DNA from: Scatomonas sp963930955
GTDB lineage: Bacteria > Bacillota > Clostridia > Lachnospirales > Lachnospiraceae
Assembly: GCA_963930955.1 (NCBI GenBank)
Contig: OZ006967.1
Span: 1,302,001-1,366,000 of the forward strand
DNA length: 64,000 nt
Reading direction: 5' to 3'
The position numbers and the translations under genes were made by a program. Positions 25,141 through 32,650 of this stretch are shown piece by piece (within the stretch, counting starts at the first letter, position 1; every line of letters starts with the position of its first letter). The notes below the pieces were generated by a model. That model was not told the origin of the DNA, searched no databases, and saw only the letters and a list, made by a program, of their open reading frames with translations.

Positions 25141-25515
25141 ATGAAACGTGAGTTAGGAATTGCCAGATGTGGTCTTGCGTGTTGTCTATGCACAGAAAAA
25201 GCTGATTGTAATGGATGCGGCTCAAATGGCTGTCCAGACAATGATTTTTGTGAAAATAAAAAATGTTCGATTGCAAAAGGACTGGCACATTGTTACGAGT
25301 GTGAAGAAAATTGCAGGAAAGGATTATTGAGCAAAATTAAACCTTATGCATTTAGCTTATTTGCGAAAACATATGGGGAAGAAACGCTTCTGGATTGTTT
25401 AGAGAGAAATGAGAAAAATGGAGCCGTGTATCATCGAGAAGGCATAACCGGGGATTATGATGATTTTGACGATGTAGGGCAATTAATGAATTTTATCTTA
25501 ACAGGAGTGCGATAA
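25141..25515 (+). CDS. Cysteine-rich DUF3795-type protein
   Basis: A 124-residue protein whose first 60 residues contain about a dozen cysteines arranged as CGLACCLC, DCNGCGSNGCPD, CENKKC and HCYECEENC, suggesting metal (zinc or iron-sulphur) binding. The pattern is that of DUF3795 proteins, which have no established function. GAAGGTGG precedes the ATG at 25141; the frame is open further upstream into the GNAT gene, but without a better signal. Base composition is A+T-rich like its neighbours. A 53-base tandem repeat starts right behind the stop codon. Confidence 0.75.
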   Translation: MKRELGIARCGLACCLCTEKADCNGCGSNGCPDNDFCENKKCSIAKGLAHCYECEENCRKGLLSKIKPYAFSLFAKTYGEETLLDCLERNEKNGAVYHREGITGDYDDFDDVGQLMNFILTGVR

Positions 25516-25519
25516 ATTG

Positions 25520-25635
25520 GAATTTGGTACGTAGTAAGTTGAGGAAGGTTACGAATCAAAAACGAAAAACATGAATTTGATACGTAGTAAATTGATGAGA
25601 GCTACGAATCAGAAACGAAAAACTTGAATTTGAGG
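25520..25635 (+). repeat. Tandem repeat, 53-bp period, about 2.2 copies
   Basis: Units start with GAATTTG at 25520, 25573 and 25626. Each full unit contains TACGTAGTAA, a diverged middle, ACGAATCA and AACGAAAAAC. The third unit breaks off at the ribosome binding site of the next gene. The repeat lies wholly between the DUF3795 gene and the second GNAT gene. Confidence 0.9.
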
Positions 25636-25642
25636 TGAGCGG

Positions 25643-26116
25643 ATGGAGCATTTAATACGAGAAATGAGAAATGAAGAATATTGTTTGTTAGACAATTTTT
25701 TATACGAAGCAATTTATATTCCAGACGGTATTGAAGCTCCGCCTAAATCCATAATAGATTGCCCTGAATTACAAGAATATATCATTGACTTTGGAAAACG
25801 AAAACAGGATAAAGCCTTAGTTGCAGAAATTCAAGGGAATGTGGTAGGAGCTATTTGGGTTAGAATAATGAATGACTATGGACATATTGATGATGATACC
25901 CCATCTCTTGCTATGTCTATCATAAAGAATTACAGAGGATTAGGAATTGGAACTTCATTATTAAAACAATTATTGTCAGTAGAAAGATTAGCTGGTCATT
26001 CAAAAATTTCATTATCTGTTCAGAAAAGTAATTACGCTGTAAAAATCTATAAGAAAGCTGGATTTACTGTTATTGATGAAAATAGTGAAGAATATATTAT
26101 GCTCAAGAGTTTGTAA
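25643..26116 (+). CDS. GNAT-family N-acetyltransferase
   Basis: A 157-residue acetyltransferase. Core elements are ALVAEIQGNVVGAIWVRIMNDYGH, the acetyl-CoA loop in IIKNYRGLGIGTSLLKQLLS (residues about 92-111), and the C-terminal SVQKSNYAVKIYKKAGFTVI, the classic GNAT motif B region. The pattern recalls RimI-like enzymes but the target is not predictable. GAGGTGAGCGG precedes the ATG. The codon usage is very A+T-rich. It belongs to the acetyltransferase run of the island. Confidence 0.87.
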   Translation: MEHLIREMRNEEYCLLDNFLYEAIYIPDGIEAPPKSIIDCPELQEYIIDFGKRKQDKALVAEIQGNVVGAIWVRIMNDYGHIDDDTPSLAMSIIKNYRGLGIGTSLLKQLLSVERLAGHSKISLSVQKSNYAVKIYKKAGFTVIDENSEEYIMLKSL

Positions 26117-26198
26117 CATTAAATCCTAATTTGATATTTACGTAGAGTCAGTATCATTATTGCAAAAAATAATATGCTTTTTCAGAGGTTGAATTCCT

Positions 26199-26645
26199 AT
26201 GCGAATAGTCGAAATCAAAAACAGAGATCAGAAGTTAACAGGCCAATTATTAAATGTATGGGAGAGTTCTGTAAAAGCAACGCATTTATTTTTATCTGAA
26301 GAGGAAAGAAATCGTATAAAAGAATATGTACCGGAAGCGTTGGAGAATGTTCCGATTTTGGTTATAGCAGAAAATGACGCAGGCAATCCGGTAGGATTTA
26401 TGGGAATTGCGGATCAAAAACTGGAAATGTTATTTATTTCCAATGAGAACCGAGGAAATGGAGTCGGGACACAATTACTTCAATACGGAATAGATCAATA
26501 TTCGGTAAACAGGCTTGCCGTTAATGAACAAAACCCGTTGGCAAAAGGATTCTATGAGCGTATGGAATTCAAAGTATATAAGAGATCGGAACTGGATGAA
26601 CAGGGGAAGCCCTATCCGGTGCTGTATATGAAAAGAGACGGTTAA
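26199..26645 (+). CDS. GNAT-family N-acetyltransferase
   Basis: A 148-residue acetyltransferase of the YjaB-like type. Seen are VWESSVKATHLFLSEEE near the N-terminus, PILVIAENDAGNPVGFMGI, the acetyl-CoA loop SNENRGNGVGTQLLQYGI (about residues 86-103), and NEQNPLAKGFYERMEFKVYKRSE. AGAGGTTG lies upstream of the ATG at a loose spacing. The gene is followed 36 bases later by the 279-bp double-hairpin element, which separates it from the ArsC/Spx-like gene. Confidence 0.86.
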   Translation: MRIVEIKNRDQKLTGQLLNVWESSVKATHLFLSEEERNRIKEYVPEALENVPILVIAENDAGNPVGFMGIADQKLEMLFISNENRGNGVGTQLLQYGIDQYSVNRLAVNEQNPLAKGFYERMEFKVYKRSELDEQGKPYPVLYMKRDG

Positions 26646-26710
26646 AATATAAGGCAGAATTATATCATTTCAATAAGACACTAGCATCAGTGTACAAGGG
26701 GACAATACGG

Positions 26711-26817
26711 TCGTTGAAGGGCTGATTTGAGCCCCTTCTGCGTTACTTTCCCTCCGCGTACGTCTCTGTACGCGTCGATCAAGTGCCTTGAAGGGGCTCA
26801 AATCAGCACCTTCACGA
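26711..26817. repeat. First internal hairpin of the 279-bp element
   Basis: CTGATTTGAGCCCCTT (26722-26737) pairs perfectly with 26791-26806, and the stem continues imperfectly outward to TCGT/ACGA. At the tip, CGCGTAC (26755-26761) pairs with GTACGCG (26768-26774) around GTCTCT. Confidence 0.9.
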
Positions 26818-26831
26818 CTCGAAGACTCCAA

Positions 26832-26926
26832 CCGCAGGAATTTCGGTGATTTTCAAGGCAGACGATAGAGGCGTACTGGACGTACGCCGATTGAGGATAA
26901 CACAGAAAATCACCGAAATTACGCGG
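26832..26926. repeat. Second internal hairpin of the 279-bp element
   Basis: AATTTCGGTGATTTTC (26839-26854) pairs perfectly with 26905-26920, with CCGC/GCGG further out. At the tip, GGCGTAC (26870-26876) pairs with GTACGCC (26882-26888) around TGGAC, echoing the tip of the first hairpin. Confidence 0.9.
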
Positions 26927-26979
26927 TTTGGAGCGTGTTGCCCCTTGTACACTGATGCTAATAATTCAGGAGGATCAAT

Positions 26980-27330
26980 ATGTATACATTTATATGCTAT
27001 GACAAGTGCGGCACATGCAGAAAAGCTGAAAAATGGCTTCAGGATAATGGGATAGAGTATGAAAAACGTCCCATAAAGGAAGAAAATCCGACGGCGGAGG
27101 AGCTTAAGGAATGGAAGGAAAAGAGCGGGCTTCCCCTCAAAAGTTTTTTCAATACAAGCGGGCAGCTTTATCGTTCTATGGGGATCAAAGACAAATTGAA
27201 GGATATGAGCGATGAAGAGCAGTTTGATCTCCTGGCCACAGACGGAATGCTTGTTAAGCGTCCTATACTTTTAGCCGGAGAGCGTGTCCTTGTCGGATTC
27301 AAAGAAGCGCAGTGGGCTGAATTGAAATAA
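26980..27330 (+). CDS. ArsC/Spx/MgsR-family protein
   Basis: A thioredoxin-fold protein of 116 residues. The N-terminal FICYDKCGTCRKAEKWLQDNGIEYE carries the CxxC pair CGTC (Cys 10 and 13); Spx-type regulators have CxxC here, true arsenate reductases usually a single Cys in CxxS. PIKEENPTAEEL, LPLKSFFNTSGQLYRSMG and GMLVKRPILL (the family's cis-Pro region) follow. It may be a glutaredoxin-dependent reductase or a redox regulator; the sequence does not decide. CAGGAGGA precedes the ATG. The gene's stop codon lies within the 8-bp target duplication of the downstream IS256-type element, but the protein is intact. Confidence 0.85.
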   Translation: MYTFICYDKCGTCRKAEKWLQDNGIEYEKRPIKEENPTAEELKEWKEKSGLPLKSFFNTSGQLYRSMGIKDKLKDMSDEEQFDLLATDGMLVKRPILLAGERVLVGFKEAQWAELK

Positions 27331-27332
27331 AT
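27325..27332. repeat. Left target-site duplication of the IS256-type element
   Basis: AAATAAAT here is repeated exactly at 31410-31417 on the far side of the element. The left copy includes the stop codon of the ArsC/Spx-like gene. Confidence 0.88.
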
Positions 27333-27414
27333 GACTGTGTGAAATTTTTTCTGTAAATAGGAACCAGATATAGATCTTCTATGATAAAATCTAAATCATA
27401 GGAGGCCTATTATT

Positions 27415-28657
27415 ATGGCAAGAGAAAAGAAACCGGTACATAAGGTCGTTATGACCGAAGGAAAACGCAACATTATCCAGCAGCTCCTTCAGGAGTATGA
27501 CATTCAGTCCGCGGAAGACATTCAGGAAGCACTGAAAGACCTGCTGGGTGGTACGATCAAAGAAATGATGGAAGCCGAGATGGATGAACACCTCGGTTAT
27601 CAGAAATCACAGCGTTCTGACAGCGATGATTATCGCAACGGATATAAGAGTAAAAGGGTCAACAGCAGTTATGGCACAATGGATATCCAGGTCCCTCAGG
27701 ACCGCAAATCCTCGTTCGAACCGCAGGTTGTCCGCAAACGTCAAAAAGATATCTCATCCATTGACCAGAAAATCATTTCCATGTATGCCAAGGGAATGAC
27801 GACCCGGCAGATTTCAGAAACGCTGGAGGATATCTATGGATTTGAGGCCTCCGAAGGCTTCATTTCTGATGTAACAGACAAAATCCTGCCCCAGATTGAG
27901 GACTGGCAGAAACGCCCGCTGTCGGAACTTTATCCTGTGCTCTATATCGATGCCATTCATTATTCCGTCCGGGATAATGGAGTGATCCGGAAGCTGGCAG
28001 CTTATGTCATTCTTGGAATCAATATGGATGGTCAAAAAGAAGTTCTGACCATTCAGGTTGGAGAGAATGAGAGCTCAAAATACTGGCTTTCCGTACTGAA
28101 TGAATTGAAAAACCGTGGAGTAAAAGATATCTTGATCATCTGTGCCGATGGCCTGAGCGGAATCAAAGAAGCCATTGCCGCAGCATATCCCCAAACGGAA
28201 TACCAGCGCTGCATTGTACATCAGGTAAGAAACACCTTGAAATATGTGGCAGATAAGGACCGTAAGCCATTTGCCAGTGATTTAAAGACGATTTATCAGG
28301 CACCATCCGAAGAGCAGGCCTTGGAAGCTCTGGAGAGAGTAACTGAGAAATGGTCAATAAAGTACCCGAATTCCATGAAAAGCTGGAAGCAGAACTGGGA
28401 TGCAATCAGCCCAATCTTCAAGTTTTCTATAGAAGTAAGGAAAGTCATTTACACGACAAATGCCATCAGAATCACTGAATTCCACCTATCGAAAACTGAA
28501 CCGCCAGAGGAGCGTATTTCCAAGCGATACAGCCCTTTTAAAAGCACTTTATCTGGCGACTTTTGAAGCCACCAAAAAATGGACCATGCCAATCCGGAAC
28601 TGGGGGCAGGTGTATGGGGAACTGAGCATCATGTACGAAGGCAGGCTCCCGGAGTAA
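27415..28657 (+). pseudogene. IS256-family (mutator-type) transposase, frameshifted
   Basis: A DDE transposase reading intact for about 350 residues, with LGYQKSQRSDSDDYRNGYKSK-type DNA-binding region, first catalytic Asp in LYIDAIHYSV, and second in ICADGLSGIKEAI. One extra A near 28468 then shifts the frame. The original frame runs out at 28566, while the correct C-terminus (ESLNSTYRKLNRQRSVFPSD to GRLPE) continues in the next frame to 28657. The shift falls between NAI and ESLN, the place of the third catalytic residue, so the product should be inactive. A read error in the source sequence would be the alternative. Confidence 0.88.
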
Positions 28658-28751
28658 AATCACTGGCAAATGAATATTACGGCGCGGCGGAGCCGCCAGT
28701 CCGGTGTGGCGTGAGCCACCTGTCCGGACTAACGGAGCCACCTGTTGATAG

Positions 28752-29528
28752 TTACTCAGCCTGGGCAGGATCCAGGCCATATACCTCTCTCATGGAAAGG
28801 TCTTTTGATGGATCGATGCTCTCAATGTTGATTTTATATGAATCGTAAGAAATACGATCCATGATGGCGTCTGCAAGAGTGCTCTCACCGCTGCAGATCT
28901 GCTGGTACCACTCGCTTTCCCGGAACTGGGAGCAGAAGATGGTCGATGATTTTTTCCTGCGTTTGTGGATCAGCTCGAAAAGGTTTCTGGCTTCTGACTC
29001 GGTCAGTTTGAGCAGGAGCCATTCATCAATGATCAGCAGGACTGGCTTGGTGTATTTCTTTAGTATACTGGTAAAATCACCGGAATCCCTGGCTGCCTGC
29101 ATATCCAGCAACAGATCCGGAAGACGGACATATTTCACGGTGTAATACTGTTTACATGCCTCCATACCAAAAGCGCATGCCAGATAAGTCTTACCACTTC
29201 CGGTGGCGCCGGTAATAAAAATGTTGCGGTACTCTGAGATGTATTCACAGGTTGCCAGACGGCTGATCAAGGCTTTGTTCAGCTTCCTGCCGGATTGATA
29301 GTCGATGGCTGCGATGCTGGCATCTGGCTGCTCCAGTTCTGCCTGACGGATCAGCCTTTTCAGGCGATTGTTTTTCCGGTTTGTATACTCAACATCAACC
29401 AGCATGCCGAAGCGGTCTTCAAACGGAACTTCCTTCATTGCAGAATCATTCATCTGGATACGAAAGGCATCTGCCATGGATGACAGGCGCATCTCGATAA
29501 GTTTATCAATGGTACTCTGATTGGTCAT
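28752..29528 (-). CDS. istB: IS21-family helper ATPase IstB
   Basis: AAA+ ATPase of 258 residues that assists IstA in target choice and strand transfer. The N-terminal helical part (MRLSSMADAFRIQMND, about 13-28) is followed by Walker A GATGSGKTYLA near residue 107, Walker B LLIIDEWLLL, and sensor motif IFCSQF with the family's ESEWYQQI. The C-terminus AEVYGLDPAQAE-like region is intact. The start overlaps the istA end by 23 bases, the usual IS21 arrangement. Very similar to DnaC-type helicase loaders but the context is decisive. Confidence 0.94.
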   Translation of the reverse strand: MTNQSTIDKLIEMRLSSMADAFRIQMNDSAMKEVPFEDRFGMLVDVEYTNRKNNRLKRLIRQAELEQPDASIAAIDYQSGRKLNKALISRLATCEYISEYRNIFITGATGSGKTYLACAFGMEACKQYYTVKYVRLPDLLLDMQAARDSGDFTSILKKYTKPVLLIIDEWLLLKLTESEARNLFELIHKRRKKSSTIFCSQFRESEWYQQICSGESTLADAIMDRISYDSYKINIESIDPSKDLSMREVYGLDPAQAE

Positions 29529-31086
29529 GATCTTTTACCTCCGTAGTATCTGGCACCCCGGTAATGCCATGTGTCTGTGCCCCAGTCTCTGATGAAGGGG
29601 ATTTCGGATTCCGGGATACGGATTGGGGATCCTCTTTCATGGCAGCCAATAGATTTTTGATACTTTTATAACTGGGGGTCCTGGAATACAGAAGCGCTTT
29701 ATTGCAAGCCTCTTCCAGTTTTACAGGAGAATACTTCTCAGCCAGCTTCAGCAGCCCCATACAGCTTCTGTAAGTCTGCTGTTCTACCCTGCCGGAGGTC
29801 AGGATCGCATCAACCACCTTTCTTGTATTGATTCCGATCGAATCTGCCCATCTGCGGAAACGGTCACCATTCCATTCCAGATACTTCTGATGGTCTGGCG
29901 GCATATGTGCCGTTACCGTGGAGTACTGGCCGCTCCTTCCATGGAGGCAGCGATGTGAGGCGATCCGATTGTGATGATAAAATATTTCAATCGTTGTTTC
30001 TGTTATGCGCACATCGACTTTATCTTTGATATACTGATAAGGCACGGAGTAGTACATCTTGTCTACTGCGATGTGGTAGTTGAACTGGACAGTGGCCTGT
30101 TTCCACTCAGCCAGTTCGAAGGGTGTGGCAGGCAACTGTGCCAGGAGTGGCTTTTCTTCCCCAAGAAATAAACGGAGCCTGCTGCAATCCTTCTTTTGAA
30201 ACTTCCTTGCATTGTAGGCATCCAGCTTTTCACGGATTGAAGCGTTTAATTCTGCAAGGGAGAAAAACTGTTCATTTCGAAGAGCCGCTGTGATCCATGT
30301 GGAGATCTTGCCAACGGAACCTTCTGCATTCGGTTTATCTTTGGGCTTCCGGACTCTTGCCGGAATGATGGCGACATTATAATGTTCTGCCATCTCATGA
30401 TAAGTAGTATTCAGCGCGGTCGTATACCAGTCGCTTTTCGAAGGATTCACTGCCGTAGAACAGTTATCAGGAACAAGCATCGGTGTAACGCCGCCGAAAA
30501 ATTCAAACATCTGGATATGCGCTTTGATCCAGTTATCTGTCTTCTGGTTCAGGTATGCCTTTACAAAGGCATACTGGCTGTAAGTAAGGACACCTACAAA
30601 GATCTCTGCCTTTGTGATCTCACCGGTGTCCGGATCGATGAGCTGTGCCGGATCACCGGCCCAATCTACTTCGATCTGCTCACCCGGTTTCCGTGGGATG
30701 TGCATGGTGGCTCTGCGTTTTTCTTCGTCTTTTTGGATGTAGTAGCAGAACTGAGAATACATGAGAGGTTCTTCGTTGTTCATGCGACATTCCTCACAGT
30801 ATTCTACCCATAGGAGTTTCTTGTTGACCCCATTACGCAGAAGCTCCCTGTGGATGTAGTCATAATCAGGCATCCTTCGATTGGTTGCTGATCTTACCTT
30901 GGGAAAAAGCATTCCCTCAAGCGCGCTGTCGGTCATGTCATGGTCCAGTGGCCAGGAAAGATTTATTTCCGCCGCCTGTTTGATGACCTTGGCAACAGTG
31001 TTACGGGATACGCCGCAGCTGTGTGCGATGTTCCGCTCGCTGAATCCTAGGCTTTTCAGGCGAAGGATTTCTCGATACTTGGTCAT
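29506..31086 (-). CDS. istA: IS21-family transposase IstA
   Basis: DDE transposase of 526 residues. An N-terminal HTH (EILRLKSLGFSERNIAHSCG, then VSRNTVAKVI, about residues 5-35) binds the multiple terminal repeats. The catalytic core has Asp in EVDWAGDPAQLID, Asp in LVPDNCSTAV and Glu in KPNAEGSVGKI. A beta-barrel tail (YYSVPYQYIKDKVDVRIT) ends the protein. Length and motifs suggest an active enzyme. The first codons are preceded by AAAGGAGG on the minus strand. Confidence 0.94.
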   Translation of the reverse strand: MTKYREILRLKSLGFSERNIAHSCGVSRNTVAKVIKQAAEINLSWPLDHDMTDSALEGMLFPKVRSATNRRMPDYDYIHRELLRNGVNKKLLWVEYCEECRMNNEEPLMYSQFCYYIQKDEEKRRATMHIPRKPGEQIEVDWAGDPAQLIDPDTGEITKAEIFVGVLTYSQYAFVKAYLNQKTDNWIKAHIQMFEFFGGVTPMLVPDNCSTAVNPSKSDWYTTALNTTYHEMAEHYNVAIIPARVRKPKDKPNAEGSVGKISTWITAALRNEQFFSLAELNASIREKLDAYNARKFQKKDCSRLRLFLGEEKPLLAQLPATPFELAEWKQATVQFNYHIAVDKMYYSVPYQYIKDKVDVRITETTIEIFYHHNRIASHRCLHGRSGQYSTVTAHMPPDHQKYLEWNGDRFRRWADSIGINTRKVVDAILTSGRVEQQTYRSCMGLLKLAEKYSPVKLEEACNKALLYSRTPSYKSIKNLLAAMKEDPQSVSRNPKSPSSETGAQTHGITGVPDTTEVKDHDQSEYH

Positions 31087-31328
31087 AATGGTGACCTCCT
31101 TTAACTGTATTCACATCTGACGATGTGTTCTTACAGTATAAAGGAGATCAATATAATAAATCCTAATGTGGCTCTGAATTACCGGAATATGTGGCTCTCA
31201 TTCTCCGGAATGGTGGCTCTCAAAGTCCGGACAGGTGGCTCAAAGAGCCCCGGAATAATCAGGCAAAGACGTGAGGGAATCCCGCCCATACTTGACATGC
31301 CCAGCATGTGCTGTTATATATAAACCAA

Positions 31329-31360
31329 GGGCTGAAAGCTCTCGGATTAGCTTTCAGCCC
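31329..31360. repeat. Hairpin near the right end of the IS256-type element
   Basis: GGGCTGAAAGCT pairs with AGCTTTCAGCCC around CTCGGATT, without a T-run on either strand. It may protect against read-through or be part of the element's end structure. It lies in the 441-base stretch without genes between istA and the hydrolase, which otherwise holds IS ends and one terminator. Confidence 0.7.
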
Positions 31361-31409
31361 AACAATTATCATAGAAGATCTGTAATTACAGAGATTTTTT
31401 CACAGGCCC

Positions 31410-31417
31410 AAATAAAT
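31410..31417. repeat. Right target-site duplication of the IS256-type element
   Basis: AAATAAAT, identical to 27325-27332, directly follows the element's right terminus. Confidence 0.88.
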
Positions 31418-31460
31418 TTATTTTTCGCTGCAATCTGTTTTTACACTCATTGAATTTGAA

Positions 31461-31499
31461 AAACGGACGATTTTGCTCAAACCAAATCGTCCGTTTTTT
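31461..31499. terminator. Bidirectional terminator between ArsC/Spx-like and hydrolase genes
   Basis: AAACGGACGATTT pairs with AAATCGTCCGTTT, flanked by A- and T-runs on both sides. Before the IS insertion it would have lain between two convergent genes; now it serves only the hydrolase on the minus strand and the IS right flank. Confidence 0.85.
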
Positions 31500-31527
31500 C
31501 AATCCCTTAATGATAAAATCTCTGAGT

Positions 31528-32526
31528 TTATAACATCATGTTTTCCTCAAAGAATTTCTGCATCTTATTAAAGGGGATTACAGAGAGGTTGTCATAAAGG
31601 TCTGTGTGTACCGCTTCAGGGATGACAAGAAATTCCTTGTTGTCGGTGTACTTGCTGTCCCGAACCATTGCGTCAAAAGCGTCTTTTCCGAAGTAGAAGC
31701 TGTGTGCTTTTTCGCCGTGCATCACAAGAACGGCGCTGCGGATCTCGCTGCTGTATTTTAAGATGGGCTGGTTCATGAAAGACATTTGCCCGATCGTATT
31801 CCAGCCGTCATTGGAGTTCAGCGACCGCAGGTGATAAGCTCTGCCTTTATAATATTCACTGTAATCTTTGACAAAGAAGGGGGCATCCTCTGGGACAGGA
31901 AGGGGCAGGCAGCCTCCGGCTCTGGAGTATTCGCCCGTTTTGTACGCCTCTGTTCTGGCGGCATTAAGCGTTTTCTTGGTTTTGTATCTTTCTTCCTCCG
32001 AGTTAGCAGCATCGAAATAGCCGTTTGCTGCCACCCGTGCCATATCATACATAGTAGAAACAACTGTAGCCCTGATCCGGGTATCGAGGGCGGCGGCGTT
32101 GAGTGCAAGTCCGCCCCAGCCGCATATGCCGATGATACCGATTTTATCTGCATCCACATCCTCCTGCACGGAAAGGAAATCAACGGCAGCCTGAAAATCC
32201 TCGGTATTGATATCGGGAGACGCCATATATCTCGGTGTGCCGCCGCTTTCGCCGGTAAAGGACGGGTCGAAAGCGATCGTCAGAAAGCCGCGCTCTGCCA
32301 TGGTCTGCGCATACAATCCGGAACACTGTTCTTTAACTGCGCCGAAAGGACCGCAAACAGCGATAGCAGGAAGTTTGCCTGCCACGTTTTCAGGCGCGTA
32401 CAAGTCTGCCGCAAGGGTAATGCCATAGCGGTTCACAAAGGTTACCTTCCGGTGCTTTACCTTTTCACTTTTAGCAAAGGTTTTATCCCATTCTGTCACC
32501 AGTTTGAGTTCTTCTGTTTTCATCAT
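31528..32526 (-). CDS. Alpha/beta hydrolase with Cys in the nucleophile position
   Basis: A 332-residue hydrolase of the YcjY/dienelactone-hydrolase-like group. The sequence FVNRYGITLAADLYAPEN, the oxyanion region AVCGPFGAVKEQCSG, and AERGFLTIAFDPSFTGESGGTPRY are typical. The nucleophile elbow reads IGICGWGGLAL, so Cys takes the place usually held by Ser in GxSxG; this is also found in related families. An Asp and the His in VIPEAVHTDLYD could complete a triad. It is divergent from a LysR-type gene (now split), which probably controlled it. Substrate unknown; possibly an electrophilic or xenobiotic ester/lactone. Confidence 0.82.
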   Translation of the reverse strand: MMKTEELKLVTEWDKTFAKSEKVKHRKVTFVNRYGITLAADLYAPENVAGKLPAIAVCGPFGAVKEQCSGLYAQTMAERGFLTIAFDPSFTGESGGTPRYMASPDINTEDFQAAVDFLSVQEDVDADKIGIIGICGWGGLALNAAALDTRIRATVVSTMYDMARVAANGYFDAANSEEERYKTKKTLNAARTEAYKTGEYSRAGGCLPLPVPEDAPFFVKDYSEYYKGRAYHLRSLNSNDGWNTIGQMSFMNQPILKYSSEIRSAVLVMHGEKAHSFYFGKDAFDAMVRDSKYTDNKEFLVIPEAVHTDLYDNLSVIPFNKMQKFFEENMML

Positions 32527-32620
32527 GTTACGATTCCTCGCTTTCGTTGTTCTTTTTCAGCCTGAAAAGTAAATAATCTAATTGGCAATACGCTCTAAAC
32601 CGATAATGCAATTATAGCAT

Positions 32621-32650
32621 TTGACAAACTATATCGCTAATGACTATAAT
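32621..32650 (+). promoter_or_regulatory. Promoter of the LysR-type gene
   Basis: TTGACA (32621-32626) and TATAAT (32645-32650) with an 18-base spacer lie in the gap between the divergent hydrolase and LysR genes. Several A+T-rich partial dyads around 32600-32660 could be LysR binding sites. Confidence 0.7.

Larger units (their letters stand above)
26682..26960. mobile_element. 279-bp non-coding element with 20-bp terminal inverted repeats and two large hairpins
   Basis: The ends are a perfect inverted repeat, TAGCATCAGTGTACAAGGGG (26682-26701) against 26941-26960. The outermost bases are TA on both sides, compatible with a TA target duplication as made by IS630/Tc1-type transposases. The inside folds into two long stem-loops side by side, each ending in a small GTAC-containing hairpin. 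No reading frame of note lies within. It fits a miniature inverted-repeat element, or a structured RNA/DNA element mobilised in trans. Its right end is 7 bases from the ribosome binding site of the next gene, so it supplies that gene's 5' region. Confidence 0.75.
28681..31255 (-). mobile_element. IS21-family insertion sequence nested in the IS256-type element
   Basis: Carries istB and istA on the minus strand. Both ends have arrays of the 15-base word GAGCCACCTGTCCGG and close variants: about three copies at the left (from near 28690) and four inverted copies at the right (31168-31243), the multiple terminal binding sites typical of IS21. Exact outer ends and target duplication could not be fixed, so the boundaries are good to within some tens of bases. 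Both genes look intact. Confidence 0.85.
27333..31409 (+). mobile_element. IS256-family insertion, interrupted by an IS21-family element
   Basis: The element is bounded by 8-bp direct repeats AAATAAAT. Its left end has TGTGAAA followed by CTGTAA and GATCTTCTATGAT; the right end, read on the opposite strand, has the same words in the same order, so these are imperfect terminal inverted repeats. The transposase gene lies at the left. Between its end and the right terminus sits a complete IS21-type element, so the IS256 copy was invaded after insertion. A hairpin CTATGAT/ATCATAG (27379-27401) lies just before the transposase ribosome binding site and a second stem (31329-31360) before the right end. 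Confidence 0.88.

Noticed and set aside
25520..25635. CRISPR array
   Set aside because: Only 2.2 units with no distinct spacers and no cas genes; it is a simple tandem repeat.
24741..26645. Integron cassette array
   Set aside because: Small cargo genes suggested it, but there is no integrase, and the only repeat lacks attC-type symmetry and does not follow each gene.
26682..26960. Terminator pair for the GNAT and ArsC/Spx-like genes
   Set aside because: The stems lack T-runs and the whole is bounded by perfect terminal repeats, which fits a discrete element better.
26980..27330. Arsenate reductase as part of an arsenic resistance operon
   Set aside because: No arsR, arsB or acr3 gene is nearby, and the CGTC motif is closer to Spx/MgsR-type proteins.
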